Part shown: positions 35,323 to 48,100 of the stretch, one piece after another | Numbering within the stretch: the first letter of the stretch is position 1 | Layout of the letters: the number at the start of each line of letters is the position of its first letter | Assembly (NCBI GenBank): GCA_027559495.1 | Contig: JAMXSV010000017.1 | Coordinates: forward strand, 1,364,001 to 1,428,000 | From: Aurifilum marmelostoma | Lineage: Eukaryota; Ascomycota; Sordariomycetes; Diaporthales; Cryphonectriaceae | Direction: 5' to 3' | Length of the DNA stretch: 64,000 bases | Position numbers and translations under genes: made by a program | The notes under the pieces: generated by a model | What the model was told of the DNA's origin: nothing | The model's input: the letters and a program-made list of their open reading frames with translations, nothing else | Databases searched by the model: none

Positions 35323-38233
35323 ATGGATTCGTTTATGCTGCGCGATGAAGCCACGCGCGAGCGTGTGCGCAAGGCTCAAGAATTCCTCGACCCACGTTCG
35401 TGAAGCCACCCTCGGCGAACTTTGTCGCTGCCGCCGCTCCTAGGACAGGAGGAGACTAACCACGTGTGCAACAGATGACCAGAGTGTCCGCAGCTACAGG
35501 TCCGACATCATTCTTATGCTTCAGAGGAACAATCGACGCCTCGTAGTCAACCTCGACCATGTGCGCGACCACGATCACGAGATGGCCGAGGGGCTCCTCC
35601 TCAAGCCCTTCGACTACACGCTCGCTTTCAACCAGGCCCTCAAGGAGATCGTCCGCGCGCTCCCACCGAACCAGGTGCGGCCCGACCAGACAGACGACGA
35701 GGTCATGTACTACTGCGCGTGGGCGGGCAGCTTTGGTCTGCATGCGTGCAACCCCCGCACGCTGTCGGCGCAGCACCTGAACCACATGGTGTCGGTCGAG
35801 GGCATCGTCACGCGGTGCTCGCTTATCAGACCTAAGATTGTCAAGAGCGTGCACTACAGCGAGATGGAGAACAAGTTCCACTTCCGAGAGTACCGGGATC
35901 AGACCATGACGAATGGACAGACGACGAACAGCGTGTACCCGCAAGAGGACGAGAAGGGCAACGCGCTTGTGACAGAGTATGGCTGGTGCACGTACAGAGA
36001 CCACCAGTCCATCTCGATACAGGAGATGCCCGAACGGGCGCCAGCAGGACAGCTGCCGAGAGGCGTGGACGTCATCCTCGACGATGATCTCGTCGACAAG
36101 GTCAAGCCTGGTGACCGTATACAGATGGTGGGCATCTACAGGACTCTTGGCAACAGGAATACCAACCACAACAGTGCACTGTTCAAGACAGTCATCCTCG
36201 CCAACAATGTGGTCCTCCTCTCCTCCAAGTCAGGCGGTGGCGTGGCCACTGCCACCATCACCGACACGGATCTGCGAAACATCAACAAGGTCGCTAAGAA
36301 GAAGAACCTGTTCGAGCTGCTTTCGCAGTCCTTGGCTCCCAGCATCTATGGGCATGACTATATCAAGAAGGCTATCCTGCTCATGCTTCTCGGTGGCATG
36401 GAGAAGAATCTGGAGAACGGCACCCACTTGCGCGGTGACATCAACATCCTCATGGTTGGTGATCCCTCGACTGCCAAGTCGCAGCTCCTGCGGTTCGTTC
36501 TCAACACTGCTCCTCTGGCCATTGCCACCACCGGTCGCGGCTCTTCGGGTGTCGGTCTGACGGCTGCTGTCACCTCTGATAAGGAGACTGGCGAGAGGCG
36601 CCTGGAGGCAGGTGCCATGGTCATGGCCGACCGTGGTGTGGTCTGTATCGACGAATTCGACAAGATGTCCGACATTGACCGTGTAGCCATCCACGAAGTC
36701 ATGGAGCAGCAGACCGTCACCATTGCCAAGGCAGGCATCCACACCTCGCTCAACGCCCGCTGCAGCGTTGTAGCAGCCGCCAACCCGATCTTCGGCCAGT
36801 ACGACCCGCACAAGGACCCTCACAAGAACATTGCCCTGCCGGACTCCCTGCTCTCGCGTTTTGATCTCCTCTTTGTCGTCACTGATGACATCGAGGACAC
36901 CCGTGACCGACAGGTCTCGGAACACGTCCTGCGCATGCACAGGTACCGTCAGCCAGGGACCGAGGAGGGCGCCCCGGTGCGCGAGAGCGCTCAACAGTCC
37001 CTCAGTGTAGGCGGCCAGGCACGAAACGAGACCGAGAAGCCCACAGAGATGTTCGAGAAGTACGATGCTATGCTCCATGCCGGTGTGACGCGGCGGAGCG
37101 GCTCGTCTAGCACACCAAAGGTCCTCAGCATTCCCTTCATGAAGAAGTACATCCAGTACGCCAAGAGTCGTGTCAAGCCTGTCCTCACCCAGGATGCCGC
37201 AGACCGTATCGCAGATATCTACGTCGGCCTGCGCAACGACGACCTGGAGGGCAACCAGCGCAGGACCTCACCCATGACGGTGCGCACGCTGGAGACGCTC
37301 ATCCGTCTGGCCACTGCACACGCCAAGTCCCGCCTGTCGAACCGCATCGATGAGCGTGATGCCCTGGCGGCCGAGTCTATCCTTCGCTTCGCCCTGTTCA
37401 AAGAGGTTGTCGAGGATGAGTCCCGCAAGAAGAGGCGGCGCACGACCGCCCAGCCTACATTGAGCTCAGATGAGGACAGCGACGACTCGAGTGACGACGA
37501 TGGCGAGGCTGCCTACCGTGCGTCTGCGGCGAGAAACAGTCGGTCAGCCAGAGCGTCGGCACGGGCGAACCGGAGCAGCGGACGGCGGAGCGGTGTTGGT
37601 GGCGCCACTGGTGGTACGGCGAACGGTGCCAACGGTGCATCTCACTCGGGCGACGAAGAAGAAGAAGAGGCGGCAGAGGATGAGGACGAGGACGCGCCGG
37701 CTGACATTGACACCTCCACGCCTCGTCGATCCACCCGCACCGGAGCGTCATCGGGACAGGCCCAAACGCAAGAGTCCTTCGCCTCGTCTCTGCCCGCGTC
37801 ACAGCTCGAGTCCCAGAGCGCGGGCGAGTCTCAGCAAGACTCACAGCTGGCCAGCAGCGCGGCTGGCCTCAGTCTGGATACCCCGATCAGCGACCAGAGG
37901 CTGGCCGCGTTCAGGTCTGCTCTGGGCCCACTGATGAACACGGACCTGTTTGAAGAGGATGCTGCCGAGGTGGACCAGCTGATCGAGCGCGTCAACGGAC
38001 GGCTAGGCTCGAGAAGCGGTGGCGTCTTCAGCAGGGAAGAGGCGCTGAAGGCGCTGAAGAAGATGGACCAACTTAATGAGATCATGTGAGTTACAACCAG
38101 CCCATCCCGGTCTCTCCTTTTCCCTTCCAAAACAATATCCAGCTCCCCTCTTTTGGTATACGGGACAAGAACAAGACAGTAGCTGACTATATGGCTTAGG
38201 TACGCTGATGGCAACCTCGTGTATAAGATCTGA
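35323..38233 (+). CDS. mcm3: DNA replication licensing helicase subunit Mcm3
   Basis: One of six AAA+ subunits of the MCM2-7 replicative helicase. Exons: 35323-35395, 35475-38085 and 38200-38233, giving 905 residues. Introns are 35396-35474 (GTTCGT, GACTAACC branch site) and 38086-38199 (GTGAGT, GCTGACTAT branch site). The last exon adds only YADGNLVYKI before the stop, and without it the frame stops right after NEIM. Motifs include LNHMVSVEGIVTRCSLIRPK in the OB region, Walker A GDPSTAKSQLLR, Walker B GVVCIDEFDKM, sensor region ARCSVVAAANPIFGQYDPHK and arginine finger LLSRFDLLFVV. GDPSTAKS and the sequence around it mark the Mcm3 class. An acidic, Ser-rich, low-complexity linker (about residues 640-800) precedes a conserved C-terminal winged-helix-like end. 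Confidence 0.95.
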
Positions 38234-38726
38234 TGTCGTTTCACAGCGAGGCAGAGAGTTTCCTCTTTTTTTTTTCTTTTTCTCTTTCTTTCTGTGACTT
38301 CAATTTGATCGGTCCATAAAGGCCAGAGGTCTAGCAGTCTGGTAAACGCTGACTGGTTAATTCTGGTGGCGTTGAGGCGGGTACTGGCATGAACTTGTCT
38401 ATGTAATGATTGAGATATAGAGCACATTATGGCTGAGTCACCTTCTTGATGCTCACATCGTAAATTAGAAAATGCATTCTATCGTGACGAGGCCTGGTGA
38501 AAATGCTTTTCAAGTCTTCGTCTTCTGTATCCAAACGAGGTTTGTATCCGCTTACCTCAAGACAAAAACAGATAAAGACCACGCCGGTCTATGCCCTCGA
38601 TTAATATGCTCTTCGCCCCAGGCCAATGAATCTCTACCCCCCAAACTGTTCCCATAAAAAAGACCTATCTTTGACCAGTTGGCATGATGAAATCCCAAGA
38701 AGTAATGTCTGCTGCGTCTCTGCGCC
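38234..38726. other. Convergent intergenic region, Mcm3 / Mak32-like
   Basis: About 490 bp of shared 3' flank between converging genes. A T-rich tract lies at about 38264-38292. No gene seen. Confidence 0.7.
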
Positions 38727-40488
38727 TCACTCCGTCCACCCGATCCTCTCTTGAAACTCCCTCAACCTGTCCTGCACCTGGACACCATTCCACGTCTCCT
38801 TCTGCTCCTCGCCTCCTTCTCCTTCGGTCGTGGCCAGCGCGGGCACACCAACCTGCTCGATGGCGAAGCTCGCCGCGACGGAGCCCCAGCACGCGCCCTC
38901 CTCCAGGCTCTCTCCCCTCGCGAGTGCGACGGCCAGCCCGCCGAGGAACGTGTTGCCTCCCCCTGTGGGATCAACCACCTTATCGGCATGCTCCTTGGTC
39001 CAGTATGCGGGGATCCACCTGTCCAGACCCGGATCGATCTCGACCTCGTTGTCCTCCTCGCGTATGAAGGTGTACGTCTCACCCCCACTCTCGCCACCAC
39101 CACCACCACCACCACCACCACCACCATCCTCGCCCTGGCCGTCGTCACCAGGACCAGAGGACGACTGCTGCAGCAGGCCCGCAAACAGGCTCATCATGTC
39201 CGTGTCGGGCTGCAGCCCGCCGTGGTGACCAATCTCCTTACGCCGCCTCCGGCCACCCGTTCCACCACCTTTCCCGTCCTTCTTGCCCGCAGAAGCAGGG
39301 GTCTTGCGCCGGCCGCCATTCTTGGCGAGGTAGCAGCCCTTTTCGCCGGCGCGGATGACGAGAGAGAAGCTGGAGAGGGGCATGCTCCCCAGGAGCTGCT
39401 CGCAGGCCCTCTCGACAGCGGCGGTGCTGATCTCGCCCGTGTCCGGGTCGACGGCGGTGTCGCCCATAAAGGAGGCGAGCTCGGCGTGGTTGGGGCTGCA
39501 CACATCGACGAGCGGGAGGCAGTTGGTGAGGTTCAGCAGCTCTTCGGGCGTGCACAGATCGGGCACGGGCTCCCAGATGATGATGGGCCGTGTGTACCCA
39601 CCACCTCCACCGCCGCCCTCCCCGTCTTCGCCCTCCCCACCGGCCCCTTCGGGTCCTTCGGGCGGTGCCTGCTCCTTGCGTAGGGTGAGGAGCTCCGTGA
39701 CGAGCTCGCGGCACCGCGACGGGCTGCAGATGATGTGGAAGGCCTTGGCCTGCAGAAGAGAAGTGCCGGAGAGATCGGGCGCCACAAGACGCTTCTTGGG
39801 CGTGGTGTACTTGAAGGCACGAGTCTCGTTGTCATCCACGTAGCCGTTCCAGCCCCTGGTGGTGAGACGGTCCGGGTCATGTCGGACCAGTGCCGAGGTC
39901 GACCAGGAGTCGACAAGGGCCGAGATGGAGGGTGGGAAGTCTGAACCCTGATCGACAACCCAGCCGACGGTCTGGGACTCGGTCGGGGCTGGTGAGAACA
40001 GGCGGGCGCCGAGGGCGGCGTATGAGCCTGCACCGCCGAGAACATCCTTTTCTGCAGGGCGTGGTGGGCGGTATTCGATGTCATCTTGGGTCAGGATGTC
40101 AGCATGCCCTGGGTTGTCATCATTTTCAGGTGTTGTGTCCCTGTGAGGGAAGGAGAGATAGTATGCGAGCCAGGATAGTAATGGCGACAGCTTGGAGTGG
40201 TGGAGATATATAATTGAAAAGGCCATCAAGCCCAATAGTGCATGAAACAGGACCTTTTCGATCATGAGGAAAGACAGAGAAAAGGATGATTGGAGGTAAC
40301 AAGGAAGTGGACATGGGTGAGAAATCGAGAGAATACACCGGGAGTGATGCTTCAATTCGAAACGAAGTAGTCAAATAATTAAAAGGTCATAAGGAAAGTG
40401 AAGACTTGTTGAGCATGTGATGATAGTCCCAACATGTCAATGTGATATACAGTGGATAGGTAGTGGCATTGAAGCGACCCAAGTCCAG

Positions 40489-40522
<34 letters not shown>

Positions 40523-40704
40523 AAGGGAGTGAGGGATGGGGGGAAAACATGAAACAGACCAGACGACCTACCGATTATGAACATTCCCAGCGTGACAAAG
40601 TCAATCTCCTGGGCCAACTCCACCACTGCATGGGCACCAGCAGCAGCAGTGGTGGAGGTGGTGGGAATGGTGGGCTGCTCATCAGGCTCGGGCTCAGGCG
40701 CCAT
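38727..40704 (-). CDS. mak32: Mak32-like pfkB-family protein
   Basis: A ribokinase/pfkB-fold protein related to yeast Mak32, needed for maintenance of L-A RNA virus particles; its biochemical role is unknown. Exons: 40572-40704 and 38727-40084, giving 496 residues. The intron is 40085-40571 (GTAGGT...CCCAAG), at 487 nt much longer than any other intron in the window. The join restores EIDFVTLGMFII followed by DDIEYRPPRPAEKDVLGGAG and SYAALGARLF, the family hallmark. Further motifs are DVCSPNHAELASFMG and the C-terminal DPTGGGNTFLGGLAVALARG, which replaces the usual pfkB GAGD with GGGN. Two polyglycine insertions, about 7 and 11 residues, come from CCA/CCG repeats (one at about 39091-39125). 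ATG 40704 is the first in frame after an upstream stop-free stretch. Confidence 0.85.
40085..40571 (-). other. Unusually long (487 nt) intron in the Mak32-like gene
   Basis: Contains a (TG)12 microsatellite at 40496-40519 and an in-frame ORF segment starting MIEKVLFHALLGLMAF, which resembles a membrane helix. Both splice sites are inferred from protein continuity. Confidence 0.65.
40496..40519. repeat. (TG)12 microsatellite inside an intron
   Basis: Twenty-four bases of alternating T and G within the long intron of the Mak32-like gene. Confidence 0.95.
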
Positions 40705-42627
40705 ATTTTGGATGGAGGTTGTGGTCAGGTTGCAATTTCTCTGCAGATCAAGCTTCCTGGGCAGATTCTGCAGGCCGGCCAGGAACTCTTCCTGCAACCT
40801 GGCGAATTAGTGCTGCTTCATGCAAATGCAGGTCCAAAGTTTCGATATTGTGGCCATCTCATTGGGCTGGGCTGGCAGGGGGCGGGATTCACCAAGGGGA
40901 AAGGGAACGGATGCTACACACCAAAGGACAGAACCAAGTCAACAATGTCGGAGACAGAAAGCAACCTAAGGGGCCCGGGCTCCTGTTAGCACCAGCATCC
41001 TCTTACCTTGCCGGCAAGGTCAGGTGTGGTGACGATGATGATACAGTGGAATGATGATGATGATGATGTTGACCTCGACCTTGGGGAGGTTGTGTAAGAA
41101 AAAGAGGTCATCTAGTCCATGCAGCAGCAGCTGTCAAGGTGGTAACTGCCGGCGATAAGGTATCGCCTGGAGGGGGTGAGGTGTCAGAGCCTGCCAGCCT
41201 TACCTGCTGGGATAGTGCCTGTCTCAGCCTCTGACGGCCACACCCGAGCACTGCCGCTAGTCTCATTAGTGCCTGACTTCAGGGCATGGGGTCCCTGGTA
41301 ACTTGCTTGCTTCTTCACAACCTCACCTTCCATCTGATCTGTTGGCTTTTCGTGGGCAGGTACGTCCAAAGAGTCTGGCCTTGCTCCTGTTCTCTCCAGA
41401 GAAGACTCTTCACACAACTCCCATGTATTTCTTCCCCGCCCCCAATCCTTTAACATGATTCCTGACAGCCCAGCTGATTACCCTACTTCTGGACCTTCTG
41501 GTGCCATTCTTTCATCCAACGGTCATGTAGGTCCCTGACCTGTGAGCACAAACAGGAACCCTTTTTTTTTCCTTCTTTTTTTTTTTTTGTCCTTTCCTTT
41601 TTGAAAGCTTTGCGAACAAAAAGGGTGTAAACATATTTTCAGGACAAAGTATTATATATACATGTATACTGAAGAATAAATTATCCCACTCTTGCAATAT
41701 GAGATGAGTGAGATGGTAATTACACAAGTACTTGGTGGACTTTGTTTTCCGATTGTTGCTAGACGGTATGTTGCGTTCCGTTCATATAATAATACAATAA
41801 TACACTGTCAGAAGACGAAATGATACTCCGTTTGGTTGAAGGTCTGGTTGATGTATAAGATGGTTTGTGCACCCAATCATGTACAGGGCTGCAATCCCCC
41901 ACCTCAATATAGAACCACCTGGCGCCAGGCGTTCCCAAGGTCGGCCAAAGACTGTCCGGTAATTCCGCGTATCCGACGCCCTCATTGCATGTCCTCTCAA
42001 CTCCGCCCCCTCCCCCTCCCCCCCCGGGGCCCCCGGGCCCCTTCCCTTTGTGCGTCGGTCCTCTCTATGGTATCTCCAAGTGCCGCTCATCCTGCATAGT
42101 GGGCTTTCTCAGTATCCATACATGCCTCGAGACGGATCATAGACTGTTATCACATGTCATGTGCAGCTTAGATCCAGCAGAGTTATCCGCTTTCCCCAGA
42201 TTCCCAGAGCAGAAGCAGGAAGGAAGATTCCTAAAAGTGGATGTCTTGTCGTGATGAGCCGGCCCCCGCCCAGGGTGGTGGCGCTTGCGTCAGCACGCGC
42301 TTGCGGGAAGCAGTGGTATTAATGTTATCATGGTTCAATCCGCGGGGGATGCCGCTTGGGGAAGAGCCAAAGATGGAGGGTCCATGGGATGTGGAAGTTG
42401 CCGAATTGTCAATTTTCCACCTGCATTAGCCACCCGGTCCGTGTGCTTGGCTAGATGCAGACCGAGAGATGGACCCGCCCGAGGAGAAGGGGGGGGGGGG
42501 GAGGCGGAGGTTGTGCGCAGAATTATTCAAGCCTTATGCTGTGCATAAATTGTTTGATCGTATTGCTGCGGTCTGACACAAACCATCCCCCCCTCTCTCG
42601 CTCACTTCTCTCCGGGTGCACCTGTGC
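40705..42627. other. Intergenic: Mak32-like promoter and transcription-factor 3' flank
   Basis: No gene recognised. A T-rich tract (41560-41590) and an AT-rich patch (41640-41700) occur, and G/C homopolymers are frequent near 42010-42030 and 42490-42500. The minus ORF at 41184-41456 (90 codons) has no known domain. Confidence 0.55.
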
Positions 42628-45121
42628 TTACTCCCCGCGGTTGCGATCCACAGCGCTGTCATGTAACCGCAGATCCACCACCGCGTCGAAAACTTCTTCC
42701 ATTGCTGTCAGTTGCTCTCTTTGTCTCGACGTGTCACTTCTGTTCCGCTCGTCTGCAAAGGCACGGACGCTTTGCAGTATGGGGGTGAAGCCCCTGTCGT
42801 TCGGAAGCCACCAGCGGATGATCGTCTCATCCTCAAAGAGCTGCAACATCCGGGCTCGAAACGGGCCGGGGAAGATGTAGCTATAGCAGACCAGGATCAT
42901 AATTAGCAGACACGTTCCTCCCATGGCTCGTCAGTCCCGAAAAAAGCTGTATCGTGATTGGGCTGGGTCATAGTCCCACTTCCTGGCCAATGAAACTTTG
43001 CGAAACAAGACTAAACGATTTAACGCATGAACGAGGCTAAGCAGTAATCACTTACCCGCAGTGCTCAAGATAAGCGAGCTTCTCCCTCAGCCATGCATAA
43101 CGGCGGGGGCTCTTCATGAGCCACAGAGCAGCAATGGCAAGGGAAGGATGAAGCATCGTGAGCAGGCCATTGGGAATCGTCGTCCACTGCTCAGCCGCCT
43201 CGATGATCTGACAGATAGCCTCTGCATGTTGGGGCATGTCCCCGAGAATGGCTGTGGTGCTTGCCAGTAGGTCGCCAGCTGCCTGTGTCATGTGCATCAG
43301 GATAATCGAATGCCACTCCGTGAGCAGAACGGTCGTGTGAGCTAGCGGTCCTTCGTATAGCGGCGCGTCGTCTGGGAAATAGTGAAAGAGCCGAGTCTGC
43401 TCGCCTTGCTTGGGTGGTACGAACCGTCGAGAAGGGTCTGTCAGTATTGGGTCCAAGTGCTCCCTCCATTGTTTCAGTCGGAAAGAGATCTTCTTGTGTT
43501 CGGCGCAGAATTCCTCCTCTTTGAGCTCGCCCGTCTTCCGTCTCGCGAAAACATAACATATATCCATTGATATGAGCCGCAGTTGACTCTCAGTATTCTC
43601 GCAGATCCATTCCAAGCTCCGAGGATCAATAGAGAGTTGCGCCCGGCATTGCGCACTGAGACTCTCTTCCCATTGGCGTGAGAGGCTCGGCTCGATGCAG
43701 CCCATGGACGCCACGAAGATGTCGAAGCGCAAATACCACACCAACAATATCCGGCCAACAGGTGTCTGAGGGATCGTGTCAGCCGAAAACAGGTTCTTGA
43801 GAACGGCGAGGGCTGCTTTCTGGTGGCCCATCAGGTTGACCCAGTCACCGAAATATTCCTAGTAAGTATTTCTCAAGTCAGTTTGATATTCTCCAACAAC
43901 ACCGGGCACAAGATGGACAAAAACTGTATCTGTACACAACACACCTCAATGGTAGCCAATTGGAAAATTGTCAAAAGGGTTGCCAAGTCATGTTTGGCAT
44001 CCCTCTTCTTCAAGAATCCAAGTAGCAGCGTTACGGCATGAGTGTAATATTTCAGGAAGTCTTCAATTTTGCCGTTTGGATCCCTGAGCGTTCGTTGATA
44101 TGCGGAAAAACCAACGACTGCATTGAGCAAAGCCTCGTGCCGAAGTGCTAGATTCAAAAATGTGGTATGGAAGAAGTTGCTGAAGTCTTTGTGGACGCCA
44201 TAGTTCCAGTGGGTGATGTTTGCTCTGAAATAATCAAGCAGCGCCCGGAAATCGTTGGGCAGATGCGACCAGTCTGGCTCGGTCGCAGACAAAAGGTCAG
44301 GTATCGAGGCGCTGGTAGGGGTGGAGGTGACCGAAGTACAGTTGGAGATGATTGGAGACGGGCTTTGAAAGTCATCGAGCGAAGGCGTCTCTGAAGACTG
44401 TCGGGTGCGGTTAATCATTCGCTGCTTCAGGCTCAAGGACGAGCTGGTGTTGATACGTCGAAGGCCCCTCTTGGGCTGGGTATGCTGCTGGGAGGCGCCC
44501 ATGGGTAGCTCGTAGTCCTCGTCGGGTATAGGTGTCAAGCCAGAATCATCTGTATCTTCCTCCTCCTCATTGGGTCCCATGATCTTTGCGTCTTGTGACG
44601 AAGCGGCTTTGCTGAGGGGGGGTTGGGTCCGGATAGACGCAATCCCTCTTTCCCTTGCGACATCGATCACATGTAGGCCGTGCCTCATCGCACTTGACCC
44701 GCCGGCTGCGACAAGTGAAGCACCCACTCCGCGTTCGACGATGCTTGATGTGATCTGGGGCTGGTGCCGACTTGCGCCTGTGTCGCGAGCTGGGAGTCTT
44801 CGGCGGCTGGTAGTCTATAAGTTGCTCCGAGAGTCCACTGTAGTACAGCGCACTGTGTGATGGATCCGATGTGATATTTTCACCGAGGTTGGGCGTGCTG
44901 GAGGAGGATCCTGAGGGAGTCGTGCCCTGCTCATAGGGTCCGGGATTGCTGCCAGAACCTGGCTGGGAGGACAGGAAAGTATAGTAATCGCTCATGACTA
45001 ATATCTCAGGTGAAGACTGTCGTTTGGGAATCGTCTTTGTTTCCTGAGATGGATTCGTCGAGAAAGGAACCGATTCGTCCGAGGAGAAAAAGAGGTTGCT
45101 GTTCTGTAGCAAGCTGGACAT
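42628..45121 (-). CDS. Zn2Cys6 transcription factor with fungal-specific TF domain, frameshifted as given
   Basis: Predicted nuclear DNA-binding regulator. Segments: 43945-45121, 43056-43858 and 42628-42880. Introns are 43859-43944 (GTGTGT...TTACTAG) and 42881-43055 (175 nt, GTAAGT...CTATAG). The zinc cluster is canonical (C-x2-C-x6-C-x6-C-x2-C-x6-C) at about residues 134-161: SGCFTCRSRRVKCDEARPTC then DRCRKGKRDC. Just after it, a C7 run (44616-44622) puts the rest out of frame. Removing one C gives DPTPLSKAASSQDAKI and a 743-residue protein with an acidic linker, LLGFLKKRDAKHDLATLLTI, then EYFGDWVNLMGHQKAALAVL. As given, it stops after 184 residues. No GT/AG intron can repair it. The zinc cluster and following linker resemble the Pro1/NosA/RosA developmental regulators; that is a tentative inference. 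An alternative start is ATG 44995 (MSDYYTFLSS). Confidence 0.82.
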
Positions 45122-48100
45122 TAATTAGAACAAATATCGTGGCATTGGGTCGTAAAGTTGCCAATCAGGAAGACGAGCAGTCACAGTTGGCCTTGCTTTC
45201 AGGCTGAAGAGAAGATTCGTTCTCGAGGGCAGGTGTATGGGATGATGTGGGTTCCATGAAAAGAAAAGTGTCACTGGGTGAGGGGAGAGATCGTTGTTGC
45301 GGGTCCGAACACGGCCGTCAGTGCTCTTGGGATGTACGGCGTCAAGGTGACCTTGGCAGGACCTGTTGGATATGGCGCTTGCCAGAATCCTCGACAGCTC
45401 GACTGTACCGCCGTATCGTTGCGCTCAGGCTCTCGATCTGCTGTTCAAACATTTTGGGACATTGCGAGATGTGCTCAGAATCTTTCCGTCTTAAGTCAAG
45501 GAGAGAAGAAAGTGTAGTGAGGGGCCCAGGCCTTCTTCGACTTGATATCAGGCTGTCTGCGGGGCTTGCGTACCGAATAGGGATGCTCTCCGGCTCGACC
45601 TTCTTTCCCCGGAGGATTACGCAGTACGGGAGGGCTGCTGCAAGGAAGTAAAAAGTTGAGATCAGGCGGGTCCTCTACACCATCCAGGTGCCCAACGGGA
45701 CGACCCAGTGGCTGCAAGTGTCAGCCGTACAGCCCGAACAAGTGTGGTAGCAGATCCTCAAAATGTTGTTTATTCCTGTTTGGCGCGACCTGGTCAAGCT
45801 GTAGATGAACGAATCCGCGGAAAAGGTGAAGCATACCTTGGGGAAAGACGGACGTAGTCTGAAGCCTGAATGGAGCAAGGGCTCCCACCCTGGCAGATAG
45901 CGGAAGAGTCCCAGGCTATAGGATGCTGGAGTAGCCGCCGTTTCTATGAGCTATAGAAACGTCGATGGATCTTGAATATCTGTGCCGACCGTAGTGTTGC
46001 GATTCGCTGCCAGTGCAAGGTTCAGCGACAGTATAGGGGCTTTTGAAGACGACGTAGGTCCTGAAGCCTCCGGACTATGTGTTGCCCGAGGCCTCGAAGA
46101 GACTACTTGGATCTAATCGCCGGAATGATCTTCAAGTCGACAAAACAATATATGCGCTACTCGGCATTGAATATTTGGAAGGGATAGGCTCGGTGCGATG
46201 AAGCCCGACGTGAATCCCACCGCGTAAGCGCAATCTGGGCAGAGGGTAGCCTGTCGTGTCTTCCTCTGAGGGGAATATAGGAAGAATGAAACGATTTGAG
46301 TCAGCTTTCGGAAGAGAAGGAAACCCTTTGGTGGACAAGAAGGATGACAGCACGGTCCTAGAAAATGGACGTCACAGCCGTGAGATACGGCGCCGGATGA
46401 CCTTTCATCAAGACCACAGTCAAGGTCGAGACTGGACAGGTTGTGACGACAGATATTCTCCCGAACTTATGGCGACACCCATGACCTTGTCCGTTCCATC
46501 GTGGGGTAAAGACTGGAAATAGCTGTGGGCTTCAGGGATGACCGGGTTCGTGAAGGTCTGCAGACACTGTACAGTACAGGGTCAGCACGAGGACCTAGAA
46601 TTTGTATTGGCCGAGGCCTCCACACTGTGATTAAGGTTGTTGAGGTACATAGTACGTATCGCCAACCGTTGTAGATCAGCCTCGAATCTTCCCAGGGCAT
46701 ACAGCCCAGATAAATATCAAGATCCTTAACTGAGCACGACCTTCGTTGCCTCAGCCTTGGAGGTGTATTACAGGGAAAGGAACAATATGCGCGCAGTCGT
46801 CCCAGAGGAAGGAGGTCGTACCAGGCGATGCCAATTTTGTGTAAGTGGATGTTTAGAATTGTGACTGAGAACGTATCGGGATTGTGTGAGGGTTTCGAGG
46901 AGAAGGTACACCCGAGGAACATGCAATGAAGCCTAGCATGTGCCGCAGCTTGGGAGAAGGTTGTCCCCGGGGATGTTATGGTTGTTGAGTGATGTCAATG
47001 CCATAAAGTTCCTAGGAGAGGTTCCGAGGCAGGCATGGCAAGGCATGGCTCGGCGCTTTGTGAAGATGATGGCCAGGGCTGAACGCGCACAGCATGCCTT
47101 ACCGGGCCACCAATGACCGTAACCGCGCGAGATCTTGTACTACTGTATGTATCGATCATCCTAATATCGAGATCACAGTGCGTCCTTCAGAGAGGTGCTC
47201 CTTTGGGTGGGGATCTACTATGGTACTGTAATGACATGCCGGGGCGGCTGAAGGCGTGACTTGGATCCTTGCGGCCCGGTCCACGAGGTACGTAAAACTT
47301 AGGAGGGTCCTCGAGCGGGAACCATTCCTGTCATCTTGTCGTGTGTTGAATGGTGTGCTGGAGTGGGACCCGTGCACCCTGTCACGGAGATATGGGTAAG
47401 CACTCTGAGGCGATGCCGGGCCCGACGCCATCACATCAACACAGCTTTCTCATGCCTCCACAAAGCTGGCCGGCCGGCACACTATCGTTCGCCTTGCCTC
47501 GTCAACCATTATGCTGCGGTCTGAATGCTGCAAGTAACCACGCCGGCCATCCCGAGTTCCCAGAGCGTGTCTTGTGATGTGATGAGTGTGTGTGTGTGTG
47601 TATATGGTATTGGGAAGCCCACCGCAGCCGCCCGGTTAATGGTAATAGCGAGACACGGCCACGCCTGCAGGCTCGCGGAAAGTCGACGTGGCCGAGACCA
47701 GGCCAGTCAGTAGCCACGCATCCTGGTCATGTCCAGCGGGCAGAGTTTAGAAGACCGATCCTTCGCCAAGAAGAAAGGGGCATGGCCATCTCTCTCTTTC
47801 TCTTTCGCTAGCACCCGCCAGGGCCATTCCCAAGGTCCTTTGGGCCCAATCGCATGCGATGAGACGTGGGTCATTAAGACGTGATTGATATAGGTTAATC
47901 GTCTCCTGACACTTAGAAGACGTCTCATGTATTTCCCGAGGAGGGCCATGTTGGGGCATTAGGAAGAGCGTGGAGCTGAACTCAAGGCGAGCAGCCGTTG
48001 TCCAGGCTCTCTGATATGGCGATTGGCGCCGTCGACAGGGCCCCTTTGCCCTTGGACCCTGGTCTGAGTTGGAAAGACCATGTCAAGGGCGTGGTGGTGG

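Noticed and set aside
46467..46922. Minus ORF of 151 codons
   Set aside because: Begins without a convincing promoter or leader, and its residue pattern matches no family; may be decayed sequence.
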